Shown piece by piece: positions 5,567 through 6,743 of a stretch of DNA of 6,743 nucleotides (position 1 is its first letter; every line of letters begins with the position of its first letter). The stretch spans positions 1 to 6,743 of the forward strand of contig JAADHP010000141.1 in assembly GCA_013151785.1 (NCBI GenBank). Reading direction: 5' to 3'. The DNA is from Nitrospirota bacterium. GTDB lineage: Bacteria; Nitrospirota; Thermodesulfovibrionia; Thermodesulfovibrionales; JdFR-85. Made by a program: the position numbers and the translations under genes. The notes below the pieces were generated by a model that saw nothing but the letters and a program-made list of their open reading frames with translations, made no database searches and was not told the origin of the DNA.

Positions 5567-6328
5567 ATGTCTTCCATGGCAAGGCTGAATAAGGGGCGGA
5601 ATTATAAGGCTATAAAGTGGATAACCCTTTCCATAATGATCTTTGCATCCTTTTTATTTCTTCCTGTTGCCTCTGCCAGTGACAGGTATGAGAGGGAAAG
5701 GCTCAGGATGGTTGAAAAGGATATCAAGGCCAGAGGGATATCTGACGAAAGGGTTCTCAGTGTGATGGCAAAGGTGCCAAGGCACCTCTTTGTTGACAGG
5801 AGATACCGTTCTCAGGCCTATGCAGACCATCCCCTTCCCATTGATGAGGGGCAGACCATCTCACAGCCCTATATTGTTGCCCTCATGACAGAACTCCTCA
5901 GACTGAAACCCACAGACCGTGTCCTTGAGATTGGCACAGGCTCAGGTTATCAGGCAGCTGTGCTTGCAGAGATGGTAATGGAGGTTTACACCATAGAAAT
6001 CCGTGAGAGGCTTGCCAGAAAGGCCAGGAGGCTGCTTGAAAAACTGGGTTACAAAAATATAAAGGTAAAACATGCTGATGGGTATTTTGGCTGGAAGGAG
6101 TATGCCCCCTTTGATGCCATCATTGTGACTGCTGCTGCCAACCACATCCCTCCTCCCCTTGTCAAACAGCTCAAGGAGGGAGGAAGGCTTGTGATACCCC
6201 TGGGTAGCACTGTCTTTTATCAGATACTCACAGTGGTTACAAAAAAGGATGGCAAGATAATAGCTAAGCAGATTGCGCCTGTTGCCTTTGTTCCCATGGT
6301 TGGTGAGATAACAAAAAGGAAGGATTGA
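5567..6328 (+). CDS. pcm: Protein-L-isoaspartate O-methyltransferase with N-terminal signal peptide
   Basis: A 253-residue enzyme that methylates L-isoaspartyl residues of aged proteins with S-adenosylmethionine so they can revert to aspartate. Family landmarks are the PRHLFVD segment (71-77), the substrate loop region SQPYIVALMTELL (99-111), SAM-binding motif I VLEIGTGSG (119-127), DAIIVTAA (motif II region) and EGGRLVIPLG (motif III). The ATG at 5567 is chosen because AGGAGG lies 5 nt upstream; the frame is open further upstream but without a start signal. This start gives a positively charged N-terminus, a hydrophobic core at about 18-35 and an ASA cleavage site near residue 37. The mature enzyme is therefore probably periplasmic, unlike cytosolic E. 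coli Pcm. The core length of about 215 residues is normal for the family. Divergently oriented to the two-CW gene with no obvious functional tie. Confidence 0.93.
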   Translation: MSSMARLNKGRNYKAIKWITLSIMIFASFLFLPVASASDRYERERLRMVEKDIKARGISDERVLSVMAKVPRHLFVDRRYRSQAYADHPLPIDEGQTISQPYIVALMTELLRLKPTDRVLEIGTGSGYQAAVLAEMVMEVYTIEIRERLARKARRLLEKLGYKNIKVKHADGYFGWKEYAPFDAIIVTAAANHIPPPLVKQLKEGGRLVIPLGSTVFYQILTVVTKKDGKIIAKQIAPVAFVPMVGEITKRKD

Positions 6329-6660
6329 TTTTCCCAGAATCACTAATCTGGTGTTCACTATGTTGTGATTTCTTTTATAGTCATATCTGTCTAAAATAAA
6401 ATACTGATAAGGCAGGGCACCTCATAAAAATAATGCAATCCACAGGATTAGTCTATAGTGTAACCTCTTTTCAATACCCTGTCCAAATACCGAGATTTCT
6501 CAATAGAGAGAGGTATTCTTAAAATCTATTTTAGATGGTGCAACAGGTGATTCATCAGGGCATTGATGCAATAGGATTTAAATTATAACAGGACATAACC
6601 TTTTCAGCCTTAAGGTGATACATCCTAAAAATACCGATAGAAAAAGGTCTGCACAAAAGC
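6329..6660. other. Intergenic region after pcm, no convincing gene
   Basis: All frames are broken by frequent stops. A 17-codon frame starting at 6534 (MVQQVIHQGI...) has no ribosome binding site and is not called. The only structure is a weak, interrupted inverted repeat, AATACC (6486-6491) with GGTATT (6512-6517) and an inner TCTC/GAGA. Nothing resembling a tRNA, insertion sequence end or CRISPR repeat was found. Confidence 0.4.
6338..6376 (+). terminator. Weak candidate terminator of pcm
   Basis: AATCAC (6338-6343) can pair with GTGATT (6365-6370), followed by a T-rich stretch (6369-6375). The stem is short and AT-leaning and the loop is 21 nt, so it may not be functional. A CCAGA/TCTGG stem (6334-6351) competes with it. 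Confidence 0.2.
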
Positions 6661-6733
6661 AGGCATACAGGTATTGCCTTTGAAGGGCTTCAGAAAATCA
6701 AAGAGGTTCACCAGGAGGGTGAACCTGATTTTC
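6661..6733. repeat. Cluster of three inverted repeats ending in a strong hairpin
   Basis: Three dyads follow each other: AGGCA-N9-TGCCT (6661-6679), TGAAG-GG-CTTCA (6681-6692) and a two-tier hairpin. The last has a perfect 9-bp stem AGGTTCACC/GGTGAACCT around the 5-nt loop AGGAG (6704-6726), and outer arms GAAAATC/GATTTTC (6693-6699 and 6727-6733) offset by a 4-nt bulge. The outer A-tract and T-tract fit a bidirectional intrinsic terminator. It lies 365 bp past pcm, so it may serve a gene or small RNA not recognised here or one beyond the window. Confidence 0.6.
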
Positions 6734-6743
6734 TCCTCGGAGC

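Noticed and set aside
5942..6358. Minus-strand open frame opposite pcm
   Set aside because: Antisense to conserved methyltransferase motifs and without a ribosome binding site or protein-like features.
6661..6733. CRISPR repeat or integron attC site
   Set aside because: The three dyads differ in sequence, with no repeated unit or spacers, and no attC core sequences are visible.
6640..6743. Minus-strand frame entering from the right edge and stopping near 6630
   Set aside because: Short, and it overlaps the hairpin cluster and an equally open + frame, so no direction can be supported.

Overview
The window is 6.7 kb of compact, moderately AT-rich bacterial DNA. The combination of a polyferredoxin membrane protein, a two-CW domain protein, soluble PAS kinase signalling, a sigma-54 activator, a DUF4388/roadblock regulator and an exported isoaspartyl methyltransferase suggests an anaerobic or microaerophilic Gram-negative bacterium of the Nitrospirota or former Deltaproteobacteria type. 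This placement is inference from gene content only.

Layout. The 3' end of a NapH/YccM-type 4Fe-4S polyferredoxin gene runs in from the left on the + strand and ends at 431. It converges, 11 bp away, on a block of five minus-strand genes read from right to left: a two-CW domain protein (5211-4909), a cytosolic PAS histidine kinase (4802-3723), an NtrC-family sigma-54 activator (3733-2372), a receiver-DUF4388-roadblock protein (2218-1085) and an unrecognised cysteine-containing protein (1060-443). To the right, on the + strand, is pcm (5567-6328) with a signal peptide. The last 415 bp hold no convincing gene but end in a strong inverted repeat.

Main result. The 150 bp between the activator gene and the receiver-roadblock gene looks like a complete sigma-54 control region. 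It contains a full-consensus -24/-12 element (2245-2260, minus strand), an IHF-consensus match (2278-2290) and a dyad plus an imperfect second copy in the enhancer position (2331-2369). The predicted transcript starts about 16 nt before the ATG and carries its Shine-Dalgarno. The simplest reading is a local circuit: kinase to NtrC-type activator to sigma-54 promoter to a receiver-roadblock protein plus a Cys protein of unknown function. The target regulator has its own receiver domain and no DNA-binding domain. It also carries a strong internal Shine-Dalgarno and ATG exactly at the start of its roadblock domain, so a free MglB-like roadblock protein may be made from the same mRNA.

Limits: family calls rest on motifs read by eye, promoter and operator calls are pattern matches, and nothing was searched against a database.
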